From RGIG7213 sp045652135 (GTDB lineage Bacteria > Bacillota > Clostridia > Oscillospirales > CAG-272), in assembly GCA_045652135.1 (NCBI GenBank), contig JAZRTS010000163.1:1-56321 (forward strand): a DNA stretch of 56,321 nt, read 5' to 3'. Shown here piece by piece: positions 56,220-56,321 of the stretch. The notes below the pieces were generated by a model that saw only the letters and a list, made by a program, of their open reading frames with translations, was not told the DNA's origin and searched no databases. Position numbers and translations under genes: made by a program. Position 1 is the stretch's first letter, and each line of letters opens with the position of its first letter.

Positions 56220-56321
56220 GTTCATTTTCATTAAAGCACAAGCTTTCCCGATATGTTGTTTACAGTACAACCTTGCATGGAAGTTAACAGAATGACGAGA
56301 AATGTGCAAGAAGGCCTTTTC

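Noticed and set aside
56085..56309. Minus-strand open frame of 74 codons near the right edge
   Set aside because: It overlaps the terminator of the E2-like gene and a second hairpin, has no ribosome binding site, and matches nothing I know.

Overview
The window looks like chromosome of an anaerobic, endospore-forming clostridial Firmicute, probably an uncultured gut Oscillospirales-type organism. The evidence is spoIIID, spoVAD and spoVAE; a TIGR03960/DUF2344 radical-SAM pair; a biotin- and Na+-dependent decarboxylase pump; AGGAGG-type ribosome binding sites; many TTGACA-17-TATAAT promoters; and a moderately low GC content. I cannot name a species.

Layout. (1) 1-2.5 kb: the 3' end of a tRNA (probably Gln), then an accessory patch with a four-helix-bundle gene, a lipoprotein gene and two unrecognised genes, interleaved with two multi-hairpin arrays (A and B). 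(2) 2.5-7.1 kb: an FGGY sugar kinase, a small acidic-tailed membrane protein, a PutP-type symporter, a third hairpin array (C), tRNA-Ser(GGA) and a zinc-ribbon membrane protein. (3) 7.2-25.1 kb: housekeeping and metabolism. It holds an oxaloacetate-decarboxylase-type pump (oadG, biotin carrier, oadB, oadA), radC, pncB, a divergent ECF S-component, a GH78-like enzyme, the radical-SAM pair, the nicotinamide-nucleotide repair enzyme NnrDE, a GH99/GH71-like lipoprotein, lgt, and a sporulation cluster (spoIIID, spoVAD, spoVAE). (4) 25.1-34.1 kb: an accessory block, nearly all on the minus strand, of small independent genes. They include SMI1/KNR4, GNAT, flavodoxin-fold reductase, Gfo/Idh, DnaQ-like exonuclease, alcohol dehydrogenase, YaiI, an atypical peptide deformylase, YgjP-like metallopeptidase and a 21-residue-repeat protein. 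Many are bracketed by recurring short leader, tail and hairpin motifs. (5) 34.2-56.3 kb: a core backbone. It holds greA-lysS, an MreB-like gene, recD2, acyl-CoA synthetase, GH13 alpha-glucosidase, the nucleoside-salvage operon deoC-deoD-deoB-cdd, dus, mutS2, era-yqzL-recO, rpe and a free-standing E2-like acyltransferase.

How the genes work together. deoC, deoD, deoB and cdd degrade and salvage nucleosides. The oad genes couple decarboxylation to Na+ export, and the PutP symporter could use that Na+ gradient. lgt serves the several lipoproteins. era, yqzL-like and recO follow the usual Firmicute order.

Most unusual feature. Arrays A (68-221), B (1211-1387) and C (6290-6463, minus orientation) share one architecture although their stems differ in sequence. 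Each begins with a hairpin X-loop-X'. Two to three hairpins follow, separated by a short linker (TGAAAT, or TGATG in A). Then comes a second, distal copy of X', and then about three hairpins separated by the reverse complement of the linker (ATTTCAT or CATCAT). Two alternative folds are therefore built in. All three arrays start within about 10 nt of an intrinsic terminator on the same strand, two of them the terminators of tRNA genes. Array A abuts the promoter of a four-helix-bundle protein related to the 23S-rRNA-IVS/Avd family. I do not recognise this as a named element.
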